64,000 bases of DNA from Raffaelea ambrosiae (lineage: Eukaryota > Ascomycota > Sordariomycetes > Ophiostomatales > Ophiostomataceae). Positions 21,150-32,531 of this stretch are shown here, in pieces. The notes under the pieces are model-generated. The model had not been told where the DNA came from and made no database searches. It saw nothing but the letters and a program-made list of their open reading frames with translations. The position numbers were made by a program, and so were the translations under genes. Numbering within the stretch: the first letter of the stretch is position 1; each line of letters begins with the position of its first letter. The stretch lies in assembly GCA_002778195.1 (NCBI GenBank), contig PCDI01000009.1, forward strand, positions 128,291 through 192,290, given 5' to 3'.

Positions 21150-24100
21150 CTAGGCCGCCAGCAGGGCTGGCAACGGCACACTGTCGGCCTCTGCCACCCA
21201 CAGGCGTGCCATTGCCTGGCTCAGCCCGTGCCGCACCCGCTGGAGTACATCCGCCGCCGTCATCTGTGATGTCAACCCGCTGCGCCAGTCCCAGCCGCGC
21301 TTGGCCAGGCTGCCCGATGAGGAGTTCATGGCGCTGCCGGCACTGGCCCCCGACAAACTTCTATGCAGCTGGCTGGCCAGCATCGAACTGCCTGTCAGCA
21401 TGAACGACGAAGACCCGGATGTGCCCCCGGAGAGGTTGCTCGTGCTCTTGCGCAGGAGGTCGGCCGGCCGTGACCCCCTGAGGCCGGGTGCGCTGGCCAC
21501 GACGACTTGGAAGAAGTCATCGCAGGCCGTGTACACACGCGTGCCTACCAGCGCATTCAGATCCTCGACGGCTTTGAGCAGCACGTCCACCGTCTCGGCG
21601 GCAACAACGGGCGCGCCAGTCGCCAGTCCAGAGACTGTAGGCACCGCAGGAGCTGTAGGGTCCCACATCCTGCCTGCATCCGTAAAGACAAGCGCCTCGC
21701 CGAGCAGGGCCAGCAAAAAGTCTTCTGACACCACGGCGTCACGCGTCTCGTCGTACAGGCCGCCGCGGATGTTGTCGTCTGCACTGGAAATCACGGCGGT
21801 TAGGGCCGCCACGGCCGACAGGCGGCGCTGCGCCAACGGCAGGCTCTCGTTGTCGCGCAGTTCGTAGAACTGCCGCAGAGTTGCATAGCCGCTGAGCATC
21901 CGGCCCAGAAGCTCGGCCGCATCCAAGTCGCGCCGTGCCAGGAGCTCCAGAGCAGAGCGGCGCTCCGTCAGCAGTCGCCGCAGGTGGTCGTCCAGCTCCG
22001 CATCCGCCGGGAAGGCAGTCGACTGGATGAGCGAGTATGAAATCAGCAGGTTCATGACCTCCCGCACCTTGGCCGGGCGATGAGCTAAGGCGTAGTACCA
22101 CACAGTTTCGCCGTACCGGTGGGACTCCTGTGCCAGGAGATCGCCGTAGTGCTGAAAAGTGTCAGCAAAGGTTCTAGGGCATACAGTGGGAAGGACGCTG
22201 TCTTAAATCTTACCTCTGCCGCTTCCTCGGCGAACGATGACATGCCCAGATCGCTCAGCAGACGCCAGATTTTGTCAATAGTCACGCCCGCATCGATTTC
22301 CAGTGTTTTGAGCACTGTCCGCACCAGCTCGCCAATTGTCTCTTCCGAACGCTCCGACGAGTTCATGCGTCCCAGGACATGCACTGCCAGCTCCCAGCCA
22401 TCCATCCGCGCGGGTGAAGACTCGCCGGCACCGTCTTGGTCCATAGCATCGTCCACGTCGTGGCTGCTTGCCAGCTCCTTGTCGTTGACCAAAGCCTGGG
22501 CGTACTGAACCAGAGTGTTGTCTTTGAATCCGTCCATCTCGTCGGCACCGGTAGGCGCCACTCCCAGGACCTCGAGGTCATCCATGTCGAGATCTCCCAG
22601 AGCGGCAGCCAAAGAAGACGTCTGCTGCAGAGGCAGCCAGCCGCCCAGGGACGCAATCTCGGCCACGGCAGCCGCAACAGGCAGCGACCATGCCCGCAGA
22701 AGCCCGACAAGACCTGTCGAATTGTCTTCAAAGACAGACGCCATGGCCACCTCGACCGGGCTGTTCGAGTTGACCTGCAGCCCCGAATCCACCGTTGCCC
22801 GGAATGCACGTGTCAGACGGTCGAGGTAGCTGTCAAAGGTCGCGCCATACTCTCCGTCGCGCTTGACAACAGACATGCCGAGAGATTTGCTTTGGCGGAA
22901 GGACATGTTGCTGTCGCCATAGTTCGCTCCTCCTGCCTTTGTCTCGTCCCACCAGCCAAACAGACCCAGTGTGGCCTCACACCAGTCCTGCGAAATAGCC
23001 AAGATACGATCCCTCGAACCCAGGGCAATGTCGAAGATGAGATTGATATTCTCATAAACATCCCAGGGCACTTGGCTCTCTGCTTTGCGAGCCTGGCCGG
23101 TGATCGACCGCCGCTCAGAGCCGATGGAGTCGGCAAAGTCCAGGCCGCCTTCAGCGTCGTCCTCGCCAAATCCGCTGCTGCTCAGGCTGGCAGCCCCTCT
23201 TCCCTCCGCAAACCGTCGCAGCTGGTCTAACGTGCCTTTGGTCCGGATTCGGAAGAGTGTCCACTCGCTGCTCCAGATCTCCCAGTTGTTGAGCTTGCCG
23301 GGGCAGTTCTCCAGCATGCCAATGGTCTCCTGCACCGCCCGCTGCACGTTAGCCAGTGCCCGACCTGTGTAGGCCGGGATGCCCGCACGTCGAACGGACT
23401 CCCACCCTCCCGATTGCAAGAGTTCAATGGTCTCGTCTACCCGACCTTGGAGCAGGCAGACAAACACTGTCTGCCAGAACATGCCGTGTGATGCGGGGCT
23501 GGGCTTGTGTCGCAGGACCTCTTGCACCTGGCTGGGGTAGAGGTTGTGGTGCTCAGCCATCCAACGGAACATAGTCTCCGTCAGTGGCTCAGACCCATCC
23601 GGACGGTCGTTGATATCGCCACCAGAGCTGCGGGTGTGATGCATGTGCAACGCCAATGTCGCTACGTAAGCGGCATTTTCGAAAGCACTGGCATAGGGCC
23701 CCGGGCCAATGCCAGCCACATAGTCCTCGTCCGAGTGCGGCGGCTCGCTGTCGACATAAGCCTGCCAAAGAGACACAAGTTGTGCCGACGTGTTGGCTAG
23801 GGCCTCGTCCAGGCGGTCCGGGTCGTCTTCGGTTCCCACACCGTCGCTGTACAGGCGGGCAATCTGCACCTCCGTTTGGCGAATCAGCTCGGGTGCCTCC
23901 ACAAGCTTGGCGCTTCCCATTTGTGTGTACATGCTCTTGGCGATAGATGCATACTGGTTGTCGCGCGGTGGTCGTCCCGAGCCGTGGGCGACAGAAGCAC
24001 GGTAGATGTCCTCGGCCTCTTTCCGGATGCGCTCGTCGACTGCCGGGGTTCCAAGCAGAAGCATGTTTGTGACATCCCCCATATCAGTCTCCCCATCTGC

Positions 24101-24778
24101 ATCTGCATCCCCGCCAGAACTCCATGGTCCTCCTGAGCCGCGACCACGCGGAGATGCAGCTGCTTTAGCAAGGTCCAACCACGGGTCACCGCCGTCTTGC
24201 AGGTCGTCAACCTCTTCGGGGAGTGTAAACGGGCGCGCGTTTTGCGCGCTAGGTGCGTTCCTATCCGTATACGGGTAGTCCTCATCTTCGTCTCCTTCGG
24301 CATCTTGTTCGTCGGCGTCGGCTTCGTCTTCGGCGTCTTCTTCGTCATCCGCAAACACCTGGCTTAGCCGAGATGGCTGTCGCCCTGCACCGCCCGAGCC
24401 TGTGCCTAGGAACCGGCTGTGTGAGGCGCCCTGAATAGATCGTCCAAGAGGTGATTTCGATCCCAATCCACGGCTGCTTTGTCCACCAAAAATCTTTCGT
24501 GATGCCACCGAGGCCGACGAGGTCGCCGTGCCAGGGGCTTGAACACCACGCATCATAGAGCTACCCAGGTAGGAGGCAGTGGGTGCGCCGGCGGGTGTGA
24601 AGCTTGCTGCTGACGAGGGAGGAGGACCGGCGGGTGTCGTAGATGGGTGTTCGCCGCCATCAAAGCTAAAAAGGCTGCCGCGGGCGCCTCCAAAGCCGCC
24701 CTGATCTCGCAGAGGCGTGGCTGGTGATGAGACATCATCGTCGTCGTCGTCGTCGGGGAAGGAGAAGTGGTTAGACAT
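21150..24778 (-). CDS. nup85: Nucleoporin Nup85
   Basis: Nup85 is an alpha-helical scaffold protein of the Y-shaped (Nup84/Nup107-160) complex of the nuclear pore. Two exons: 24778-22214 and 22151-21150. They give 1188 residues. The first in-frame ATG gives MSNHFSFP followed by seven Asp. The first 300 residues are low-complexity and acidic. The helical solenoid begins near residue 300-380 and contains the family-like stretches MFRWMAEHHNLYPSQVQEVL, FWQTVFVCLLQGRVDETIELL and GKLNNWEIWSSEW. The second exon continues HYGDLLAQESHRYGETVWYYALAHRP, which matches the end of the solenoid. It is longer than yeast Nup85 (744 aa), as is usual for filamentous fungi, because of the disordered N-terminus and Ser/Gly-rich inserts near the C-terminus (about 1080-1130). 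Confidence 0.93.
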
Positions 24779-25679
24779 TTCGGAAAGATTGAGCACAAAA
24801 TACGATAGATAACGGAACAGTATCGGTTACAGGTGAGCTCGGAATGAAATGACCCTAATAGTAGGCGCGAAATGCAAAAGTTTGAAAATACTGTTTGTTT
24901 GAATTTCCAGGGTCGAAAAACCATGAAGCTTGTTTGGTTTCGACGCGACTTTCACGCTAACCAAACTGGGTAGCTTCTCTTAGCGCATACGCAAATAAAG
25001 GCGGTTGGAAGTAGTTACATAGTACAAAGTAACTAATACAGCAGATTTGATGGCAGTTGACAACGGTAAATTTCTTCTGTGATACGTCCACTTTTATCTA
25101 AAATATTTAGTCCTCTGCTCCCTGTATCTCTCCTTTCGACCTACAACCTGGTTTAATACCATCCAGTGTATTTATCCGTCTATCTCTTATCATCCATCGT
25201 GCAACCCTTTTAGCATGCTTTGACTGGGTGTAAAAGGGCAGGTCGCGTCACATTCACTCGAGATGCATCCAGTTTCCCTGATCGTCGACTCAAGCGAGAG
25301 TATCGGGGACACCTCTTGATGTTCTTGTAGTGTATTCTGTGTGGGCGTTGTTGCGTGATAGAATCAACAATTTTGACTGTCACTGAGGACAGAGCGGCTT
25401 GAGGACAAAGATCACGGAATCTGACTAAAACGGAATCTCACTTATATGATGTGGTTTTCCGTGCAGTTCAAGAACCTTAATGAAGGATTCACTATCTAAT
25501 AAAAGAATGGACGTGTGGCGTACCTGACGCTCACAACCCCTCCTCCACACAACCACCTCCCACCCCCCCCCCCCCCCCCCCCCCCCGGCCTCACTAATAA
25601 GTCGTCAGGACTTTCTCAGGACATAGAACCTCCACGTATAGAAACCACCAGTGACCCGAATATTGCCAGAGATGCACAA
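24779..25679. other. Gene-free stretch with a C24 run
   Basis: No gene seen. It is AT-richer than its surroundings. A pure C24 tract lies at 25563-25586, and the TAC/GTA motif occurs near 25017. Confidence 0.6.
25563..25586. repeat. C24 homopolymer
   Basis: This is the longest homopolymer in the window. It lies just downstream of the small gene candidate at 25680-25954. Its exact length is likely to be uncertain in the assembly. Confidence 0.9.
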
Positions 25680-25954
25680 TTACCGCAGCCTATCTTTGGA
25701 GACATTTCGGTATGTGCCGTCGCAGTACCTGAAGAAGAGGTTTCGAAGACCACGTCCTGTGATGATTGTGTCCGTCGGGTCAGGGATGCGCGAGTCGTAG
25801 TACAGCGTTGACCTGTCGTGTTGGTAGATAGCGACTGGGTATTCGGGCGCAACACCGTTCTTGAATCTCGCATGCGAGCAGTACATCCTATGTAACAGTG
25901 AGCAGCGGAATAAATGTAAAGAGGGAATAGCGTGACTCACCCGTGGGCCGACAT
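25680..25954 (-). CDS. Candidate small spliced gene, 73 residues, unknown function
   Basis: Joining 25954-25941 to 25887-25680 across a 53-nt intron (donor GTGAGT, acceptor ACATAG) gives an ATG-started frame of 74 codons that closes in phase. The product begins MSAHGMYCSHARFKNG and contains the Tyr/Arg/Asp-rich stretch DRSTLYYDSRIPDPTD, ending SKDRLR. There is no signal peptide or membrane segment, and I recognise no family. The tidy splice signals and even composition favour a real gene; the short length and the position between a C24 tract and a pseudogene argue for caution. It could instead be the surviving end of a larger decayed gene. Confidence 0.4.
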
Positions 25955-26174
25955 TTCTGCACCGAAATGCCACAGATGGTAAGAAAAATGAAACACGTTC
26001 AATATGTTATCTACCACCAGCCATTAGATTTGGCCGTGGTTGTTTTTTGACGGTGTCGGCGCCTAGGTCGCCAGCCAAACAGGGACCAGCGAAATCGTCT
26101 GATTACAGAAAGATCTTGTAATGTATTTTTGCGTTATTTTCTGAGCAGAATATCATTCTGAGAGAGAAAATTGC

Positions 26175-29165
26175 CTAATCTGTATCTATAGTTGGACGAG
26201 GTGCAATTGCAAGATCAGACTGCCAAGAGCTTCCGAACGGCCACATCTTTCTTGAGCTTCTTGCCGAGCGTGGGCCAATCCACTTTCGCCTTGAGATGAA
26301 TCCCATACGCTTCTTCGTCGCCTGTAAGCACAACCTCCCGCACGTTGAGTTCTTCCACGTGTCGACATCAGCCAAAAACTGAGCATCTCCAATAACCACC
26401 AAAGACTTGAGGGGGTTCTTCAGACTGATTCCCAGGCGTTCCCATGCCTTTTTTGCAAGTCGAATGACTTTCTGCATGGCAGACACTTGCCTCTCGACCA
26501 CAACGTCCAGCAATTCGTCTTGTACCTCTGGAAAGGGAAGGAAATGAACACTCGCTGTGTTTTCCAGTTTTCTAATGCCGCCGAAGTCCCCAAGGCATGG
26601 CTTCAGAAAACCCATAAATATGCTCCGTAATAAAAGGTGCGAATGGAGCCATGGATCGTACGACGATGAAGAGAACCTAGAATTACGTGTTCAGCGCTTC
26701 AGTTGTGTCTTCCACACCGAGGCCAGCAGCGCCCTTGAGTCGCTTGCGGTTGAAACGGATGTACCAGTTGGTCAGATTGTCAATGACCTGTAGCAATAGA
26801 GGCACAACTGTGTGCAAACGGTACCCTAGCGGCGCATTAAAATAAATTTAATTCAAAGGGTTTTAGAAGGTGTACTTGCCTGCCATCTCTTGATCCATGA
26901 ATTTCAAGAGACTCTGACAGTCGGCAAGAATCCATCGGCCGGTGATGTTGAAGATCCTGCCGCGAACAGCTTCAGTGGAATATGCCGCGAATGCCTCCCC
27001 AGTTGTGGTATGAAACAGAGCAGTCTGCTCTGAGAAGAACCGATAACTGTTCCAAAGCGGCAGCAGCACACGGCTTATGATATCTCGCAGTCCAGATTCG
27101 TTGAAACGTGATGGCTTCGCTCAAAAAACGGGTGAGTTGATGAGATACAGACGGAGAGCATCCGACCCATAATTGTCAAGAATATGAGATGGGCCTGGAT
27201 AATTTTTCAGACTTTCAGACATCTTCTTGCCGTCTTCAGCAACACAAGTCCGTTCACAATGCAGTTTCGGAAGGGAGACACGCCAAACAATTCATTCCCC
27301 AGGACTGTCAGGGTGTAGAACCACCCACACGTCTGATCGAGCCCTCCAGCAATGAAGTCAGCCGGGAAGACTTCATCCGTAGACACGTCTTTGTTTTCGA
27401 ACGGATAGTGATTCGATGCATACGGCATGCTCCCAGACTGAAACCTAGAGAGGCGATGGTTAATCGCGTTGATTTATGCTTGAGACGTAAGTGGTCGAGT
27501 GGAACATACCCGCAATCAAAGATCTCGTCGATTCTGTGCAAGTTTCCTTTGCCTTCCTGGGATCGAATCGTGATGTGGTCAGCCTTATCCCTATGGATGA
27601 CGTCGAGCGATCCGTCATATCCACTGAGGCGTTTCAGTTCTTCTCTACGACCCAAAGTGGAATAGGAGTACCCCAGTAACGGTTACGGGATATTCCAGTC
27701 GCGTGCATTTGCTACCCAGTTCGTAAAACGCTTCTCTTTCACGGCGGCAGGCACCCATGCTGTGCTCTCGAGGTTGCTGAGTATTGTAGGCGTCCCGAGA
27801 CGGACTTGCAAATGAGCTGCGTTTGCGAGCGAGGGCAGAACTTGTCCACATGTGTCACCTGCGTCTCGACCAGCAGGCGCCCAGTTGGTTCGCCGCTTTG
27901 GATGAGATACTCGTGGCTTTCCGGTGAAACACGAGATTGTTAGAAAAAACTTCACGTTTCGAGGAGAGAAGCGGTTGTGAAGATGGGTATTGAGCTGTAC
28001 AACGCTGAGTGCTGGGCTATCGTCATGAAATATGCAGACGAATGGCAGCAGACGATTGAACGCTTGGGAAGTTGGATCGATTTTGAGAGCGACTATAAGT
28101 CCATGGATGTGACCTTTATGGAGTCTTGTTGGTGGGTTTTTCCAGCAGCTTTACGACAAGGGTGATGTGTACCGTGTCTACCAAATCATGCCTTTCTCAA
28201 CAGCGCTCGGCACGCCGCTGAGCCACGTGGAGGAAAGGCAAAACGAGAAGATAACTCTGGACCCTGCTGTTGTGGTCTCGTTTCCTCTTCTTGACGTGTC
28301 TGGGTATGACAACACGTCACTGCTCATTAATACGACAACCCTATGGACCCTTCCATCTAACCTACTTATTGCTGTCAATCCATCCGCCAAGGCCTTCAAT
28401 GAAAATCGGGGAGCTATTACATACTCCTGGATGGATGGCTTTCGACACTGTACAAGAATGTGAAGAAAGCCAAGTTTCAACTCGTGCAGAAAATCATGGG
28501 AAGAGACCTGATCGGGTCGAGATACAAACCTTTCTTTGACTGCTTCGCCACCACATTCTCGAACTGCTTTCGAGTGATCGGTGCAGATTATGTCGAGGCA
28601 GGTGAAGGCACCGGTCTCGTCCACCAAGCTCCCGCCTTTGGCCGGGGGGATTACGATGCCGCCATTGTCTCTGGGTTCACTTCTCGAGAATGTCTCCCAC
28701 CATGCCCTGTGGATGACGAAGGGCGTTTCACTCAAGAAGTCCCGGACCTTGTGGGGCAACACGTGAAGGTTGCAGACAAGATCATTATGCGAGATTTGCG
28801 GCCGCATGGCAAACCTTTCATGAACCAGTATCGAGGTATGACATCTTTGATCGTAGATGCCAGAAGATGGCCATAGTGAGGAAGTCCTATTTTCCATTAG
28901 ACCAAATCGTGTCACAAAATAAAAACTTATACGCACCAGTCGCTATATTATAGAAAAAAGTGTCAGCAGTCGTTTATCTCGAAACAGAGATCATGTATAT
29001 AATACAATTCACCGAAGGGTGGGCCATCATAGAAAGTGAAGCGCGGGCCGTTCTTTGTCTGCTTGAGTTGTGCTTGAAATGCGTCAATCGATTTACAGTA
29101 GTGGAGAATCGACTCCTCTAGGCTCTAGACCGTGTTCGAAATATCGATGTGGTCGTGAACAGAGA
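26175..29165 (-). pseudogene. Isoleucyl-tRNA synthetase pseudogene with internal inversion
   Basis: A eukaryotic cytosolic IleRS copy lies here in three blocks. Block 1 (minus, about 29165-29005) reads SLEESILHYCKSIDAFQ...FTFYDGPPF, with an in-frame stop just before it; an apparent 70-nt intron then leads to ATG. Block 2 (about 27960-28880) is on the plus strand: SRREAVVKMGIELYNAEC, WQQTIERLGSWIDF, then GTGLVHQAPAFGRGDYDAA and VADKIIMRDL. Block 3 (minus, about 27930-26200) resumes where block 2 stops: GRLLVETQVTHVDKFCPRS, WVPAAVKEKRFTNWVANARDWNI, FPADFIAGGLDQTCGWFYTLTVLG, LLPLWNSYRFFSEQ, ITGRWILADCQSLLKFMDQEMA and VHFLPFPEV. Blocks 1 and 3 share a strand and flank a reversed block 2, so the gene carries a local inversion of about 0.9 kb. 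The HIGH region (about 60 residues) is missing, the KMSKS lysines are replaced or frameshifted, and there are several frameshifts. IleRS charges tRNA-Ile; this copy is dead. Confidence 0.9.
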
Positions 29166-29814
29166 GAGGACGGTGATCCTGTCTGACTGATTAAAAGTGT
29201 ACACTATGTAATATATACTTATTGAAATATGAAGACGTGTTTGACTACAAGGCATATACTAAGCATATACGCAAGGTTATAAGGAGGTCATAAAAGGTAA
29301 ACCGCTGTAAATTAGCATAGTAGACTGCTGTAACCTGTTTGACTGCTGAGTATATACACAGTATATGCCGAGTATATACCGCGTGTTAAGCAGGTTATAG
29401 CAGGTAGACCGCCGCAAATTAGCAAATGGTTAGAGTGCGTGGCTGAATACCTTTGTACTTTTTACTAAGCACAGTATGTTAAGACTTTGCCAAGGGAACT
29501 TGACACCTCCTGCGATGTGTATACCCAACAGAGATGATTAGTGAGTAGGGGGCCAGTTAAAATTTTACCCCACCTTCAAAAAATTGTCACCGCCTCAGGC
29601 AGAAACCGTACACCCAACTGTGGACAAAAATTTGAAGGCCCCGCTCAAAAAGTTCACCTCTCCAAAGTGCAGGCAACAAGGCTGTTTAGATGATTACCAA
29701 TTCGGGTCCAATGAAGGGCAATCAGTAGCGATGTCCTTGCTTATCTTATCTTTAAAAAAACAAAAAAAAAAAAAAAACATACTCAACCCTTAATTATCCC
29801 ACAGACTCGCAACC
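29166..29814. other. AT-rich intergenic patch upstream of TSR2
   Basis: This AT-rich, low-complexity sequence contains the degenerate repeat pair at 29239-29425 and an A-rich tract at about 29752-29777 just before the TSR2 start. No gene is seen. Confidence 0.6.
29239..29425. repeat. Degenerate duplicated and partly palindromic element
   Basis: Two diverged copies of about 80-90 bp lie in direct order (29239-29317 and 29337-29425). Each begins GTTTGACT, runs through AGTATATAC/GCATATAC words and GGTTATA, and ends GGTARACCGCYGYAAATTAGC. In addition CTGCTGTAACCTG (29325-29337) and CAGGTTATAGCAG (about 29391-29403) are near-perfect inverted partners around a TATA-rich centre. This is consistent with a MITE-like or RIP-aged repeat; the family is unknown. 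Confidence 0.6.
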
Positions 29815-30569
29815 ATGACCACGGATTCTACTCGACCGGACGCTCCCTCTCGGGGTATGTCTACACAAAATACAGGCCCTCTTGAATTACAAAACCTCAA
29901 GGTTGGGCCCTGCTAACATAGACTTTTATCTCCGTAGAAACCTGCCAGAGCACCTTCGAATCCGCGCTTGCCATGTCGCTTCACCTATGGCAACCGCTCT
30001 CCTTTGCAGTTGAAAACAACCTAGGGGGAGGCGATGGAGCTGACAAGCGGGACTGGTTCGGCGGTGCCATTGCAGAGCTTTTTGAGGAGGCCTGGTCCAC
30101 CCCAATCTCATCTTCTGCATCCGCTAGCCTTACAGACGACCTGTTGATGGACACAGAATGCCGGTTGTTGCAGATTATGGACGATGAGTTCGAAACTAAC
30201 GTCGATGACGGCAGCGCCTACGATGTGGCCGAGCAGATTGTACGTCTGTTTACGCAGTGCCGACGGGGTCAATTTAATGAGGTGGACGACCTGCGGCGCC
30301 GGTGGGAGGCATCCCGGGGTCGGAGTGTGGCGGCTGTATTCCAGCATGGTCAGGCACCGAACGAGGATACATGGTCCACAGATGACGACGACGACGACGA
30401 TGATGATGATGATTACGAGGAGGATGGGAGCGCCGGCAACAACAACCAAAATCGAGACGTCGTCATGGACGAGGCTCCCGGCTTGGTGGACACAGCAGCA
30501 CAGTCAACCCGGCGGCCATCACCAGAAGTGGACGAGGATGGGTTCACTACCGTGAGACGGAAGAGGTAA
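29815..30569 (+). CDS. tsr2: Pre-rRNA-processing protein TSR2
   Basis: Tsr2 is the escort chaperone of ribosomal protein eS26 (Rps26), delivering it to pre-40S particles in the nucleus. Two exons: 29815-29854 (40 nt) and 29938-30569. They give 223 residues with donor GTATGT and acceptor CCGTAG. Splicing joins MTTDSTRPDAPSR to ETCQSTFESALAMSLHLWQPL. The conserved WGG-domain core LWQPLSFAVENNLGG is followed by the acidic helix segment WFGGAIAELFEEAW and LLQIMDDEFETNVDDGSAYDVAEQIV. The C-terminal tail has an 11-residue Asp run and ends DEDGFTTVRRKR, both typical of the family. It is the only recognised plus-strand gene in the first 48 kb and sits next to the IleRS relic. Confidence 0.95.
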
Positions 30570-32531
30570 TAATCAAAGTAGGAATTTACAAAATACGGGA
30601 GTAGGGTAGAGACCATGTATTGCGGGCTTTCGCTTTCATTGTTTGCGCACGAGAGAACCCATCACAAAAGTTTCTTGATTTCGGGCAGGCGCAATAATAG
30701 AGGTGATTTACATTTAGACATGCTTGCACGGATTACAGAGGCATCTGGTGGCGTGAAAAATAAAGGGTTGAGGCCTGTTCTAAAAGTATGGTACAGGTAT
30801 TTTTAATTATTGAAGTGTATTGAACTGGGTATCATTCTCTACAGTCTGAAAGGGCAATCATCTTGTAACACCGTAACTCGCAACCCTATAGGCCGCAGTG
30901 CCTTTGCACCGGTCTGTTTTTTCTTTCAACTCGCTTAGCTCGCTCAAATCGGCATCGTAAAGGTCGTGGCCGTAATCTAGTACATTTCCTGACATAGAGG
31001 AGCAGCTAGTTAGCATCGTGAAAGCCTCAGACAATTGACAGAGCAGAAGTACAATCCCACTCCCGACCATTCTCTCTTGTTTTGTTTGCTCTTCCTTTGC
31101 GAGTGTTTGTTCTCTTCTCAGATCCCCAGGTTTAAAGCACTACCCTCCCCCGGCCTCCGTCCTTCCTAGTTCTTTTTTCCTTCTTCTCACCGACCACCCA
31201 ACAGTCCAACCCGACAAGTCTCGCCGTCCTTTTCGCTTCCGGCATAAGCCGCTCTCCAGCCAAGCCAGTCCCACCTCTCTCTCTGATGAAAGATCGAGAA
31301 AGCGAAAACAGTCCGGGGGAAAGCAAGGCCAGCGGAAGGGACGAAAAGGTGCGGTAAGGCCCAGCCAGAAAGGAAAGAGACGGCAACGGCATCAGAAACA
31401 GGTACTCGAGAAGAAATAAAAGGACATCGGCCCAAACTTTTGTTCGGCAGGATTTGGAAAATCTCCCGCAAGGGACAGTCTCAGACGGCTCTTCCTAGAA
31501 TGAATTAAGGGGTGTGTGTCTATTTCTTGATAGACACCTCATCATGAAGAACGAAAGGAATAGATAGAGAGAATGGAGGAAGGGAACATCCAAATGCAGG
31601 GTGAAAAGCGAGGGTGGAAGAAAAAAAAAAGACGATTGCAGAAGCAGAAAACAAAACAACAAAATAAAGGCGGGAGAAGCTTACTCTGAATCTTTACCGG
31701 AGCCATCTATTCGAGAGAAGATGCTCAAGCAGATGGCTCTTGCGAGCGTGCGCCGACTTTACACGCTCGCGTGTCAACATGGAAGTTGTTTTTGCTGAAT
31801 TGTAATTTTATTTTATTTCTTTAAATTTTTTTTTTTTGCCTTTTGCTGTCGGGCGAACTTCGTGTGGCTTGGTGTGGATATTCAGTCACGTGGATCTAGA
31901 CCCACAATAAGCATCAAGGTTCTTCATGTTGTACTCGTAGGCATCTAACTAATGAGGGTTGTATTTTCGTTTGTTTTCTTGTTTTTGCAGTGATTTTCTT
32001 CTGTTGTTTGTGTCCTATCCGTCATACAGCTAGCAGCTTCACTCTCAAATCCAGAACACTGCGTTGTGGAAACCCAAGCACGACATTCTTGTGAGAAAGG
32101 GCGATCGTAATTGCTTTTTCGGAGAAAATAAAATATGTTTTGGTACAAAATAACGATTCGAGTTGTGTGAAATGTTTTCAATCTGGCCATCCTCCTCTAG
32201 TTGCCGATCTTTCATATCTCACTCATTTGTCTCGTCCGATACAGATTTGAGCTCGTGGCCTCGTGCTCATTATTTCCTCCGCCCTGATCGTAATGTCATA
32301 GAAAAAAAAGATAATAGAAGTGTGAAAAAAAAAAACATAGATAAAAAACGCAAAACATCATGGCTCGGTCCAGTCCTTAATTGACTAGACAAACAGGGGA
32401 AAATTACATAAAACTTGTAAAGACTTCTTCAAGTAGGAGATGAGAAATTGTCTTTCTCACGCCGCAGCTTATCCAGTCACAAATAGTTCACATCCAACGT
32501 TGGTCAAAATAGAGATGACTTCCCACGGCAA
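30570..32531. other. Gene-free stretch between TSR2 and the C2H2 gene
   Basis: No supportable gene. A small hairpin (GTGTCTA at 31516-31522 pairing with TAGACAC at 31531-31537) lies in AT-rich sequence. T-rich tracts occur at about 31802-31840 and A-rich ones at about 32305-32345. Confidence 0.5.

Noticed and set aside
24776..24796. Start of nup85 further upstream
   Set aside because: The upstream codons in frame are not ATG; the first ATG at 24778 gives the expected MSNHFSFP plus acidic run.
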